From Prosthecobacter vanneervenii (GTDB lineage: Bacteria > Verrucomicrobiota > Verrucomicrobiia > Verrucomicrobiales > Verrucomicrobiaceae), in NCBI RefSeq assembly GCF_014203095.1, contig NZ_JACHIG010000003.1:434001-498000 (forward strand): a stretch of 64,000 nt of DNA, in the 5' to 3' direction. The translations under genes and the position numbers were made by a program. Below the pieces are notes generated by a model. It saw nothing but the letters and a program-made list of their open reading frames with translations, searched no databases and was not told where the DNA came from. Within the stretch, counting starts at the first letter, position 1. Each line of letters begins with the position of its first letter. Shown one piece after another: positions 25,405-34,068 of this stretch.

Positions 25405-25839
25405 ATGGAAAGCAGCGTCACCGAGCTCCCCTTCAACCGCTTCCTCGGCCTCGAATCCTCCACGGACCCTGCTCATCTCCTCCGCCTTCCCTCCGGCCCC
25501 CAATACCTCAACCACCTCGGCACCGTCCACGCCAGCGCCCAGCTCGCACTTGCGGAAGCCACCAGCGGCGAGTTCCTCCTCCGCGCTTTCGGTCCCGACT
25601 CCGGCGTCATCCCTGTCGTCCGCCGCCTTGAATCCAAATTCCGCAAACCCGCCCACGGCTCCCTCACCTCCACCGTCACCACCCCGCCCGAAGCACTCAA
25701 CCAGCTCCGCGCCGACCTCGCCGCCAAAGGCCGTGCCACCATCAGTATCACCGTCGAGCTCCACGACGAATCCGGCACCCACACCCTCTCCGCCACCATC
25801 GAATGGTTCCTCACCCTCGACCATCGCACAGCAGCCTGA
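25405..25839 (+). CDS. Hotdog-fold thioesterase-like protein (YiiD C-terminal/DUF4442 type)
   Basis: The 144-residue product is a single hotdog domain: N-terminal helix with FNRFLGLES, then YLNHLGTVHASAQLALAEATSG, the helix-plus-strand core of PaaI/YiiD-type thioesterases. The predicted activity is hydrolysis of acyl-CoA or acyl-ACP, with the catalytic residue not clearly assignable. A truncated copy of its 5' end lies just upstream (25160), separated by short GTCAAC/GTAAAC-type repeats. Confidence 0.65.
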   Translation: MESSVTELPFNRFLGLESSTDPAHLLRLPSGPQYLNHLGTVHASAQLALAEATSGEFLLRAFGPDSGVIPVVRRLESKFRKPAHGSLTSTVTTPPEALNQLRADLAAKGRATISITVELHDESGTHTLSATIEWFLTLDHRTAA

Positions 25840-25929
25840 CATGCTTCAGCACCAGTTCCCCCACCCCGCACAACCAACCCGTATAACCACCCTGAATAAA
25901 TACCCGCCATAAACAACCCGCATCTCACA

Positions 25930-26046
25930 AGCACCAAAGGTGCGGCCTATCGCAGCCCAGGGCAACGCCCTGGGTTTCACGTATCAGGCCCGGAAAGCAA
26001 ACCCAGCACTCCGCCACACGTCAAGCCTACCAGCAGCGTCTGCAAA
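25930..26046 (+). repeat. Dispersed two-hairpin repeat, copy B
   Basis: Hairpin 1 is GCACC-AAA-GGTGC. Hairpin 2 is CCCAGGGC-AAC-GCCCTGGG (25956-25974), the compact version without the inner arm seen in copies A and C. The tail GGAAAGCAAACCCAGCAC and CCAGCAGCGTCT match copy C. An open frame across it (from 25940) runs into the pentapeptide gene but is repeat-derived. Confidence 0.75.
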
Positions 26047-26098
26047 AAATTCCGCCGCGCTAAGACCGCGCCGCCACCTCCAAAGCACCTCAACTGCC

Positions 26099-26377
26099 AT
26101 GGCCCCCAAAATTGAAAACGCCGACCTAAGCAACGCCGAGTTCCTCAACACCCGGCTCAGCTCCGCCATCTTCAACGACGTCAATCTCTCAGCCGCCCGG
26201 TTTGTGAACGTCAACCTTTCGTCCTCACACCTCGAAGACGTCAACCTCACCGGCACCATCATTCGCAACGCCAACTGCTCCCACATGAGCATCGAAGACG
26301 CCTGCTACGAAGGCATGCGCATCGATGGCATCCTCGTCACAGATCTGCTGCAAGTTTATCGGAACCAGTCGTCATGA
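26099..26377 (+). CDS. Short pentapeptide-repeat protein
   Basis: The product has 92 residues from the ATG at 26099. It shows A(D/N)LSN/S-type five-residue steps throughout (ADLSNAEFLNTRLSSAIFND, then VNLSAARFVNVNLSS), enough for a short right-handed quadrilateral beta-helix of about three coils. No signal peptide. Its stop overlaps the start of the GNAT gene (ATGA), so the two are probably translated together. An upstream in-frame start inside the repeat is rejected. Confidence 0.8.
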   Translation: MAPKIENADLSNAEFLNTRLSSAIFNDVNLSAARFVNVNLSSSHLEDVNLTGTIIRNANCSHMSIEDACYEGMRIDGILVTDLLQVYRNQSS

Positions 26378-26865
26378 GTAATCCCCACACCGCCTGGCAC
26401 CTCACCACCGCATCAGACGCCTCCGCCCCCGGCTGCGACCTCGTCCGCCAATGGCTGCGTGAGCACAACTGGGCCGTCAATCCTGCGTTCATGGTGCAGC
26501 TTCAACAACCGGAACACGCTGCGCAGCCCCTCATCCTCCTCACTCATTGCGATGATCGCGTCATCGGCGGCCTCTTCGCCGAAACCCAGCTCTCCTGGCT
26601 GCGCATCTCCATCATGTCAGTTCATCCCGAACACCGCTCCAAAGGCATCGGCGCCGCCCTGCTAGCAGAAGCCGAACGTCTCGCCTACGAACGCGGTTGC
26701 AAACACGCCTATGTCGACACCATGGACTACCAGGCCCCGCAGTTTTATCTCTCCAACGGCTTCAAACAAGTCGGCCACATCCCAGACTGGGACTCGCACG
26801 GTCACTCCAAGCTCTATTTCACCAAACAGCTTCCTCTGCATCCCCCTGCTGAGAAAGGGTTGTGA
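26374..26865 (+). CDS. GNAT-family N-acetyltransferase
   Basis: The product has 163 residues. The acetyl-CoA binding motif is clear: SIMSVHPEHRSKGIGAALLA (about 72-91), with R/Q-x-x-G-x-G/A satisfied by RSKGIGA. Later, the YLSNGFKQVG segment is the usual motif B end. The acceptor is unknown. It is coupled to the pentapeptide gene by a four-base overlap. Confidence 0.85.
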   Translation: MSNPHTAWHLTTASDASAPGCDLVRQWLREHNWAVNPAFMVQLQQPEHAAQPLILLTHCDDRVIGGLFAETQLSWLRISIMSVHPEHRSKGIGAALLAEAERLAYERGCKHAYVDTMDYQAPQFYLSNGFKQVGHIPDWDSHGHSKLYFTKQLPLHPPAEKGL

Positions 26866-26913
26866 TACCACACACTATTAGAAAACTGTCTCCTCAAGGC
26901 CCCGCCTTCCTTC

Positions 26914-27050
26914 AGCACCAAAGGTGCGGCCTATCGCAGCCCAGGGCAAAGCGAGCCTGCGCGAGCGCCGCCCTGGGTGATTCGCAAACAAACAGGGAAG
27001 CAAACCCAGCACTTTCGCCACACGCCGCGCTCTCCAGCAGCGTCTGCACG
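26914..27050 (+). repeat. Dispersed two-hairpin repeat, copy C
   Basis: Hairpin 1 is GCACC-AAA-GGTGC, as in copy B. Hairpin 2 pairs CCCAGGGC (26940-26947) with GCCCTGGG (26970-26977) around an inner arm like that of copy A. Tail GGGAAGCAAACCCAGCAC then CCAGCAGCGTCT. It occupies most of the 217-base gap between convergent genes. Confidence 0.75.
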
Positions 27051-27082
27051 CACCACCGCAGCCGCCACCATCGTTCGCACAC

Positions 27083-27943
27083 TCACCAAATCCTCGCACG
27101 CCTCTCCACTCCGCCTCCCCATCCCATCCGCTCCTCATGCCCGCACTTCACACACCCGTGGACTTCTGCGCCCCCCGTCTCCACTGCACCCGCACAGTCA
27201 CCATAGTCCATCTCCGGCAGCATCTCCACTCTTCCCCAGCCAGGCGTGCGGCATTTCGGGCACAGCGCAGCCAGCCGCTCCGCCAGCCTGCCCCCCAGCT
27301 CCGCAATCACCTCCATCCGCGTGGGGTTGAACATCGCACGCATGTCTGTCTCCACCCAGGCCTTCCGGTCGGCGGAATGTTTCACGCACTCTCGGAACGC
27401 CGACTCCAGCGCCCCCTCTGAATCCACCCCCTTGAACACCAGCGTTGGATCAACGCTCCGATTCGGACGCAGGATCAGGCCATGCGTCGGAAACAGCGCC
27501 TTCGCCGCAAACTCCCTCAGTTCCTCCATCGATCCCACGGCCTTCATGGCGAAATTCGTTTTCGCACTCAGGCACGAGAGATGCAGTTGAAACCCATGCT
27601 TTCGGTCGATGAAATACAGCACTTCAAAATCGCTGGCTCTTCCCGGGAGAAATGGATGCGGCCCAAAGCTGCCTTCACTCGCCAGGGCAAATTTCACCTT
27701 CTCTCCCAGTCGCCTCAGCGACATCTGACACTTGCGCCGCGCACACTCGATCGCGTTTCCCGCGCGCGAGCCTGTGCTCGAAAAGCTGCCCAGCAGATCG
27801 GTGTCCACCGGACATTCGATCATGCTCGCCTTCAGGGTGTTCCAGAAGGGCGCGGAGAGCGCACCGGACTTCGCATGCTTCGTGCTCAGCACGATGCAGC
27901 TCCCCTCATAGGCCCGGCACAGTGTCACAGGGCGGGTTTCCAT
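27083..27943 (-). CDS. DUF6671-like protein of the dab operon
   Basis: The product has 286 residues. The N-terminal part has the ATKH/STKHAKS-type start and a GNAIECARRKC segment that resemble the DUF6671 family. The C-terminus has two CxxC knuckles (CPKCRTPG and CVKCGHEE), suggesting zinc. No signal or membrane segment. Its first 19 bases overlap the 3' end of dabA, so it is co-translated with the carbon transporter. A regulatory or redox-linked accessory role is possible. The family call is from memory and moderately sure. Confidence 0.65.
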   Translation of the reverse strand: METRPVTLCRAYEGSCIVLSTKHAKSGALSAPFWNTLKASMIECPVDTDLLGSFSSTGSRAGNAIECARRKCQMSLRRLGEKVKFALASEGSFGPHPFLPGRASDFEVLYFIDRKHGFQLHLSCLSAKTNFAMKAVGSMEELREFAAKALFPTHGLILRPNRSVDPTLVFKGVDSEGALESAFRECVKHSADRKAWVETDMRAMFNPTRMEVIAELGGRLAERLAALCPKCRTPGWGRVEMLPEMDYGDCAGAVETGGAEVHGCVKCGHEERMGWGGGVERRARIW

Positions 27944-30108
27944 GTCAGATCCCGGTTGAGATAGTAGGTTGTGCGGTCATCCGGCTCGATGCAGGCCATC
28001 TGCACCCACCCGTTGCCAAACAGCTTCTGCAGCACCGCTTGCGCCTGGATGATGCTGTCCAGCATCGTGCGCGGCGCATACACCACCGCCATCAACCTTT
28101 GCGGCTCATGGTAGGCTTCCTCGTCGCTAAGATGCACTGACTGCAGCGGCAGCCCCGTCATCAGGTCGCTCGCGTTCCCCTGCATGATCCCCATTTTCCC
28201 CGTGATGTTTTTCGTGATCTTGCTGCCCCCGCCATACGCCACGTTGTCCAGCGTGGAGAAGAGGTATTGCGTGTTGATCCACTCGGCCACCACCATCGGT
28301 GCCGTCAGGATCACCGTCAGCGCCCGCCCCTCGCTGTCCTGTGTGTAGTCATAGGAGTGCAGAAAGCACCGCCCCTCTAGGTTCACCCCGGCGGTGATGT
28401 CACGTGGCGCCACGATGAAGGCGGCGTTTCTCGCCAGCCCCCATTCAGGCCGGACCTGCGCCCAGTCCTGCGCCCGCAGCCAGGCATGGTGCGCGTTTCC
28501 ATTCTTCACCTTCATCTGCTTCAGCCTCTCGGCGCTGTTGATCTGCCGCGCCTTTTCCAGGTCCTCCCGCAGCTTCTGGATCGCAGCGTCATTGGCATCG
28601 CCGAAGAGGGTCACTTCGTCCGTCGTCGTGTTGTGCTCGGCTGCATGGAAGCGCGTCCCTTCCGGGATCTCGATCCCCTGCTTCGCCAGATGGCTCCGCA
28701 CCTCGGCGCGGTTCATGATCCCCGCCAGGATCCGCGCGTTGCTCGCCCCATGCCGCCCGCCGCAGGCTCCGCAGTCCAGCGCCGTGGCATACGCGTTGTT
28801 CTGCGTCGTGCTCCCATGCCCGCAGAAGACCACCACCGGCGCAAAGGAGTGCGTCAGCCCCATCGTCCGCAGCGCCCCTTCCGCATACGCGCACTGCTCC
28901 GCCGTTGAGATGCTGTCCAGAGAGGGCTCCACTTCTGCTGGCTTCCGGATCATCCCGGACGCAGCAGTCCTGAGCTTCGTCGCAGCATGCGGTGCCAGGC
29001 TCCGCAGCCCCATCCACACACCGCTCGCCATCCCCATCGCCTCCACCAGCGCAAAGGGCGTGGTAAAGGTGTATTTCACAGACTGATACAGCCGCTTGAA
29101 TCCGCTCAGCCTCTCATGGCCCTGGCGCTGCGCATGCAGTTCTTCATGCCCGCAGCAGCAGGGAGACTCCACCACCTCATGCTTCGGCGTCAGCAGCACC
29201 GGGCACGAGGCATGGGTGTCACCGGTCACCGCATCCGTGATCTTCACCGGCACGCCGAAGAATCCGGCAAACCCCAGCGTCTGGTAGTCCCCGGTGGACT
29301 CCAGTGCCCTCCGGAAAGGCTCGGAGCGCACGTCGATGCAGAACACCATCTGCGCCTTGGGCGCATGCGCCGGCTTGATTGGTTGCGCCGCCAGCTTGTC
29401 CAGCAGCGGCTTGCGGTATCCCTTCTCCGCCGCCTGCATCTTGACCAGCGGGCTCTCTGCCTTCTCAGCCTTTTTCAGCGCTTTGGCATGCCATTGCAGC
29501 AGTCCTTGCGCTTCCGGCCACAGCAGGCTGGTGATGACCAGCCGTATAGCCAGATAGTCCGTCTGTGTCACCGGGTGCGCATGGTCCGCCTCCAGCCCTG
29601 CCCATTCGGTCCGGTATTTCACATACGCCGCCCAGCCCGGCAGCGTCGTCAGCATCAGGGTCGCAAAGGTCGCCAGTTCGTCATCCTCGATGCCCAGCCT
29701 GTTCAGGCAGTCGGCCGCCGCCTCTTCCGCGCTCTCGGGCAGAGCCTTCAGCCTTGCCTGCTTGTCCTTGTTGTGGCCATGCAGCTTGCTGTCATGCACC
29801 GCCAGCTGCTTCCAGGCTGCATACAGCCCTTGGCTCCGCAGCGGCATGGCAATCGTCGCCTGCCCCTGGTCAAAGAAGGCCTGCAGCCATTTGATCGTCT
29901 CGCGATTCACCGCCAGCATCTCCTCCGGCAGGTCTGCTTGCTGAAAGCTCGCGGCTCCCGCTTTCAGCGCTTCCTCGATCGGCCGGTCCTCCAGACCTTG
30001 CAGCGGGTTCACCGCGATCAGGTTTTTCAGCGGCCAGAAGGGCGCTATTTTGCCAAACGCTTCTTTCGTCAGTTCGGCGGGGTGGGGTGGTTTTGTGGCA
30101 GTTTTCAT
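27925..30108 (-). CDS. dabA: Inorganic carbon transporter subunit DabA (DUF2309)
   Basis: This 727-residue cytoplasmic zinc protein carries the DabA active-site set. Cys in FCIDVRSE (about 256) is followed two residues on by Asp. His in VVFCGHGSTT (about 432) is followed 15 residues on by Cys in DCGACGG (about 447). The C+2=D and H+15=C spacings match the zinc ligands described for DabA. With DabB it forms an energised bicarbonate/CO2 uptake and hydration unit driven by a cation gradient. dabB lies 25 bases upstream on the same strand and a divergent LysR gene follows it. It is shorter than some DabA proteins but complete. Confidence 0.92.
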   Translation of the reverse strand: MKTATKPPHPAELTKEAFGKIAPFWPLKNLIAVNPLQGLEDRPIEEALKAGAASFQQADLPEEMLAVNRETIKWLQAFFDQGQATIAMPLRSQGLYAAWKQLAVHDSKLHGHNKDKQARLKALPESAEEAAADCLNRLGIEDDELATFATLMLTTLPGWAAYVKYRTEWAGLEADHAHPVTQTDYLAIRLVITSLLWPEAQGLLQWHAKALKKAEKAESPLVKMQAAEKGYRKPLLDKLAAQPIKPAHAPKAQMVFCIDVRSEPFRRALESTGDYQTLGFAGFFGVPVKITDAVTGDTHASCPVLLTPKHEVVESPCCCGHEELHAQRQGHERLSGFKRLYQSVKYTFTTPFALVEAMGMASGVWMGLRSLAPHAATKLRTAASGMIRKPAEVEPSLDSISTAEQCAYAEGALRTMGLTHSFAPVVVFCGHGSTTQNNAYATALDCGACGGRHGASNARILAGIMNRAEVRSHLAKQGIEIPEGTRFHAAEHNTTTDEVTLFGDANDAAIQKLREDLEKARQINSAERLKQMKVKNGNAHHAWLRAQDWAQVRPEWGLARNAAFIVAPRDITAGVNLEGRCFLHSYDYTQDSEGRALTVILTAPMVVAEWINTQYLFSTLDNVAYGGGSKITKNITGKMGIMQGNASDLMTGLPLQSVHLSDEEAYHEPQRLMAVVYAPRTMLDSIIQAQAVLQKLFGNGWVQMACIEPDDRTTYYLNRDLTWKPAL

Positions 30109-30133
30109 GTCAGCTTTCAGTGGGTTCAGGGGT

Positions 30134-31501
30134 TTAGGCTCCTTGGATCGTCGGTTGATACTGGTAGTGGTTGCGGTGTGTCGTCACGGTGCTTGGGTGT
30201 GGCTGGCTGGCATTAAGTGCTGTGACATAATATTTGATGGCCCATTCATGGACTTGGCTGTCCGTCTTGTTGCGGCGCACCATCAGCATCGTCAGCCAGG
30301 CCGCTGCCAGCACCACGCATCCGGCGATGTGCAGCCCGTTCAGCGGCTGCGGCTTCATCAGCTCCATCGTCTCCATCTGCGCCACAATCAGGTGCACGCT
30401 TCCTCCGTAGGCCAGCCCGGCGCAGATCGCCGCCGCCAGCGCCAGCGGCAGCCCCTTCAGCGGCTGCTGCCTCAGCATCGGCAGCGCAAACTGGCTCGCC
30501 GCCAGGAAGGCCGCCACCATCAGCACCAGCGTCGAGTCACCGGCGCTCCAGGACTTGCCGCTCGCGTAGCCAAATCCCAGGCTGCCCACCACACCGCAGA
30601 TCAGCGCGCAGATCAGGCTGAGCAACTTCGGCGGGTAGTTGGGGTCCAGCCTTTTCTCCTGCGCCGCGCCACCGCTCGCCAGGAAGAGGTAGGCTTTGAA
30701 CATCCCATGCCACACCAGGTGTGCCACCGCAGCCGGGAACAGCCCCAGCCCGCACTGCGCCAGCATGAACCCCATCTGCCCCATCGTCGAGCAGGCCAGC
30801 ATCCGCTTCACATCGCTCTGCATCAGCTTCCACAGCGTCCCCGCCAGCGCGGTGATGATTCCAGCCGCAAAGATCACGCTCAGCAGCCCGCTGTGCTTCA
30901 GGTAGAGCGGCGCAAACCTCGCCAGCAGAAACCCGCCCCCGTTCACCAGCCCCGCGTGCATGATCGCCGAGACCGGCGTCGGAGAGTTCAGCGAGCTCGT
31001 CAGCCACCGGTGGAAAGGCCAGATGGCCGACTGCGTCATCGCAGCCACCAGCAGCAGCACCAGTGCAGGAATGATGAGGCTGGACTCATTCGGCTTGTGC
31101 AGCAGCGCCTGGATGCTTGTTTCACCCGTCGCCTGGTAGAGCAGTCCAAAAGCGGCCGCCATGCACACCGCGCCCAGCGTATAGTTTTTCGCCGCCAGCA
31201 CTCCGGAGGCCCGCGCCGCCCTCCAGCACGTCTTATGCACCATCAGCCGCACCAGCAGCAGGTTGCTCACCATCCATGCCACCAGCAGCACCACCAGGTG
31301 GTTCGCGCTCACCATCACCGCCAGGGTTGCCACCAGCAGCCCCAGCTGGATGAAGAAGGCGCGGTATCTCGTGTCCCCCTTCAGGTAGCGGCCGGCAAAG
31401 CTGCCGACACACACACCGATGAATACCACCAGCGCCACCATGATGGCGGCCAGGGGGTCCGGATACAGGAGGGCTTCAGCTTGTTCGTGCGTCATGTTCA
31501 T
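30134..31501 (-). CDS. dabB: Proton/cation-conducting subunit DabB (NuoL-like)
   Basis: The product has 455 residues with about 12-13 membrane helices. The complex-I antiporter core is visible: SAIWPFHRWLTSSLNSPTPVSA, an HAGLVNGGGFLLAR helix, and LMQSDVKRMLACSTMGQMGF. These carry the Lys/His/Glu residues of proton channels. Clustered with dabA, this is the membrane subunit that couples ion flow to carbon uptake rather than a Nuo subunit. First gene of the operon. Confidence 0.92.
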   Translation of the reverse strand: MNMTHEQAEALLYPDPLAAIMVALVVFIGVCVGSFAGRYLKGDTRYRAFFIQLGLLVATLAVMVSANHLVVLLVAWMVSNLLLVRLMVHKTCWRAARASGVLAAKNYTLGAVCMAAAFGLLYQATGETSIQALLHKPNESSLIIPALVLLLVAAMTQSAIWPFHRWLTSSLNSPTPVSAIMHAGLVNGGGFLLARFAPLYLKHSGLLSVIFAAGIITALAGTLWKLMQSDVKRMLACSTMGQMGFMLAQCGLGLFPAAVAHLVWHGMFKAYLFLASGGAAQEKRLDPNYPPKLLSLICALICGVVGSLGFGYASGKSWSAGDSTLVLMVAAFLAASQFALPMLRQQPLKGLPLALAAAICAGLAYGGSVHLIVAQMETMELMKPQPLNGLHIAGCVVLAAAWLTMLMVRRNKTDSQVHEWAIKYYVTALNASQPHPSTVTTHRNHYQYQPTIQGA

Positions 31502-31552
31502 GTGTGGGTATTAGTTTTTCTTGGCTTACACCGGACACATATTAGCCTTGAT

Positions 31553-31605
31553 AATATAAGAAAAGATCATTATTCTTATACATCACATTAGCTCTTCTAA
31601 TGATC
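31553..31605. promoter_or_regulatory. Two interleaved inverted repeats: LysR operator candidates
   Basis: TATAAGAA (31553-31560) and TTCTTATA (31571-31578) form a perfect 8-base inverted repeat with a 10-base spacer. AAGATCATTA (31561-31570) and TAATGATCTT (31596-31605) form a perfect 10-base inverted repeat whose right arm covers the lysR start codon at 31600. The region is AT-rich against a high-GC background. The layout fits LysR-type binding and autoregulation. Confidence 0.65.
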
Positions 31606-32442
31606 TTCGACACCATCACCCTCCAATGCTTCATCGCCGTCGCTGAAACCGGCAGCTTCACCCGTGCCGCCGAGCGCGTCGGCAGAACCCAGTCGGCCAT
31701 CAGCCAGCAGATGACCAAACTGGCCGCCCTGCTCGGAAAGCCTCTCTTCGTCAAAGGCAGGCAGTTCGGCCTCACGCCCGAGGGCGAAATCTTCCTCGGC
31801 TATGCCCGGCAGATCTTCGCTCTCCATCGCGAGGCGCTCGACCGCTTCACCACTCCCGAGCTCGAGGGCGAGGTGCGCTTCGGCCTGCCGGAAAACTTCG
31901 CCAGCGTTTACCTCTCCGAGGTGCTCGCCGATTTTTCACGCATTCACCCCCGCATCCTTCTCAACATCGAATGCGACCTCACGCTCAACCTCTTCGATCG
32001 CTTCAAAAAGAAGAAGTTCGATCTCGTGCTGGTCAAAATGAACCGGCCCGAAGACTTCCCCAACGGCCTCGATGTCTGGTCAGAGCCTCTCAAGTGGGTC
32101 GGAGACCCCATTCTCATCAACCGCAAAAAACCCGTCCCCCTCGTCCTCTCACCCGCGCCCTGCGTCTATCGCGCTTCCGCCATCAAAGCCCTCGAAAAAG
32201 CAGGCCGACCCTGGCGTCTCGTCTTTTCCAGCCCCAGCTACGCAGGCACCGTCGCCGCCGTCAAAGCAGGCATGGGCATCAGCGTCATGCCCCACACCAT
32301 GATCCCCCCGGAACTGCAGGCCGTCGATGCCTCGCTCCTCCCAAAACTCGCCGACACCCACGTCTCCCTCCTGAAGCATCGCGCCGACAATCCCGCCATC
32401 AACACCCTGGAGGAATTCGTCCTCAAGCGCCTCAAGCACTGA
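31600..32442 (+). CDS. LysR-family regulator, divergent from dabBA
   Basis: The 280-residue product has an N-terminal winged helix (about 1-62): LQCFIAVAETGSFTRAAERV, then GRTQSAISQQMTKLAALLGK. The C-terminal effector domain starts at about 88 (LEGEVRFGLPENFASVYLSE). Its divergence from dabB and the palindromes between them point to control of carbon uptake, parallel to CbbR/CcmR systems. The ligand is unknown. The nearest relatives by pattern are general LysR proteins rather than true CbbR. Confidence 0.88.
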   Translation: MIFDTITLQCFIAVAETGSFTRAAERVGRTQSAISQQMTKLAALLGKPLFVKGRQFGLTPEGEIFLGYARQIFALHREALDRFTTPELEGEVRFGLPENFASVYLSEVLADFSRIHPRILLNIECDLTLNLFDRFKKKKFDLVLVKMNRPEDFPNGLDVWSEPLKWVGDPILINRKKPVPLVLSPAPCVYRASAIKALEKAGRPWRLVFSSPSYAGTVAAVKAGMGISVMPHTMIPPELQAVDASLLPKLADTHVSLLKHRADNPAINTLEEFVLKRLKH

Positions 32443-32491
32443 TAGGATGCTGACCGCTAGTTCCCGCCTTCCTCCACGTTCTCTTCTCACG

Positions 32492-33460
32492 ATGAAACAC
32501 CTCCTTCTTCTCCTTCTCGCCGTCACCCCCGTTCTTGCCCAGGACCTCGAAGCCCAGAAAAAGAAAGCCCTGGAAGCCGCTGCAAAAAGCCAGCTCGAAG
32601 TCCGTCTCGACCAGCCCTACGCCGGCACCGACAACCCCAAGCAGAAAGTCGATCTCTACCTCCCCAAAAAACGCAACACCGACAAGCCTCTCCCGGTCGT
32701 CGCCCTCATCCACGGCGGTGGCTGGGTGCATGGAGATCGCCTTGGCTACTCCGCAACCGCCATCCGCATCGCTCGCACCGGCGACTACGCCACCGTCGCC
32801 GTCGGCTATCGCCTCACCGAAGAAGCCCGCTGGCCTGCACAGGTTTACGACTGCAAGGCAGCCATCCGCTGGGTCCGCGCTCACGCTAAGGAGTTCAATC
32901 TCGATCCCGACAAAATTGCCGTCATGGGCAGCTCTGCAGGCGGCCATCTCTCCTCCCTCATCGGCACCAGTGGCGACGTCAAAGAACTCGAAGGCGACCT
33001 CGGCCCCAACACCGCCTTCAGCAGCCGCGTCCACTGCGTGGTCAACCACTGCGGCCCCGAAGATTTCACCCAGGCCCTCATGTTCGGCAAAGACAACCAG
33101 CCCACCCTCAATGACAACGCCGTGATTGGTCTTCTCGGTGGCAACTTCATGGAAAAGCACGCCGAAGCCGTCGCCGCCTCTCCCGTCACCTACGTCACCA
33201 AGGACGATCCCCCCTTCATCACCTTCCACGGCTCCGCCGACAAACGCGTCGCCTTCCTCCACGCCCAGGCCATCCACTCCGCCCTCCAAAAGGTCGGCGT
33301 TCCCTCCATCCTCATCCCCATCACCGACGGCGGCCACAGCTCCGTCAGCAACCCCGAGGTCGTCACCCGCTCCAAGCAGTTCATCGACAAAACCCTTCGC
33401 GGCATCGAAGTCACCATCGACCCCACCCCCATCCCCGCGCTCCCCGAAAAGCAAAAGTAG
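32492..33460 (+). CDS. Secreted alpha/beta-hydrolase (esterase/lipase type)
   Basis: The product has 322 residues from the ATG at 32492, which begins a signal peptide (cleaved near LAQ). Oxyanion motif HGGGW (74-78), nucleophile in GSSAGG (Ser148), and a C-terminal His in DGGHSS. Such BD-FAE-like esterases remove acyl groups from plant or algal glycans. An upstream start at 32447 would bury the signal peptide. Confidence 0.85.
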   Translation: MKHLLLLLLAVTPVLAQDLEAQKKKALEAAAKSQLEVRLDQPYAGTDNPKQKVDLYLPKKRNTDKPLPVVALIHGGGWVHGDRLGYSATAIRIARTGDYATVAVGYRLTEEARWPAQVYDCKAAIRWVRAHAKEFNLDPDKIAVMGSSAGGHLSSLIGTSGDVKELEGDLGPNTAFSSRVHCVVNHCGPEDFTQALMFGKDNQPTLNDNAVIGLLGGNFMEKHAEAVAASPVTYVTKDDPPFITFHGSADKRVAFLHAQAIHSALQKVGVPSILIPITDGGHSSVSNPEVVTRSKQFIDKTLRGIEVTIDPTPIPALPEKQK

Positions 33461-33465
33461 GCCCC

Positions 33466-34068
33466 ATGTACACCCCCGCCCACTTCCAGATCGACGACCT
33501 CGGCACGCTCCACGCATTCATCCGGCGCCACAGCTTTGCCACCCTCGTTTCCCAGGAGGGCGGCGTCCCGCAGGCCACTCACCTGCCTTTTTTGCTGAAT
33601 CCGACACAAAACACGCTCATTTCTCACATGGCGCGCGCCAATCCTCAGTGGCGTCATTTCACCTCGTCCGAGGTCCTCGTCATCTTCACCGGCCCCCACG
33701 CCTACATCTCCCCGGCCTGGTATGCCACCCAGCCCGCCGTCCCCACCTGGAACTACACCGCCGTGCATGCCTATGGCATCCCGCGCATCGTCACGCAGCA
33801 CGATCGCTTTGCCCAGATGCTCCATGACCTCGTCGAATTCTACGAATCCGGCCGCCCTAACCGCTGGAATGGCCAGCTTCCCCCCGAATTCCGCGACGGT
33901 CTCATGAAAGGCATCGTCGGCATCGAGATCCAGATCACCCGCCTCGAAGGCAAGTTCAAGCTCAGCCAAAATCGTCCACAAGATGCGCCCGGAGTCATCG
34001 CCATGCTCGAAAAAAGCACCGATCAGACCGACCGCGAAACCGCCCAGATGACGAAGGAGTGCCTCTGA
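33466..34068 (+). CDS. paiB: PaiB-family FMN-binding protein
   Basis: The 200-residue product opens with MYTPAHF and has the split-barrel FMN-binding pattern: FATLVSQEG, ATHLPFLL, SHMARANPQW, then YISPAWYA and the VPTWNYTAVHAYG block typical of PaiB. Annotated relatives are called negative transcriptional regulators, though flavin binding is the better-supported property. It starts 5 bases after the esterase stop and its TGA overlaps the OsmC ATG. Confidence 0.9.
   Translation: MYTPAHFQIDDLGTLHAFIRRHSFATLVSQEGGVPQATHLPFLLNPTQNTLISHMARANPQWRHFTSSEVLVIFTGPHAYISPAWYATQPAVPTWNYTAVHAYGIPRIVTQHDRFAQMLHDLVEFYESGRPNRWNGQLPPEFRDGLMKGIVGIEIQITRLEGKFKLSQNRPQDAPGVIAMLEKSTDQTDRETAQMTKECL

Noticed and set aside
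26862..27206. Plus-strand open frame across repeat copy C
   Set aside because: Its amino-acid text comes from the repeat itself and matches the text generated by copy B. Not a gene.
30050..31591. Plus-strand open frame of 513 codons
   Set aside because: Antisense to dabB and part of dabA. Very His/Gln/Arg-rich, typical of a shadow of a membrane-protein gene.
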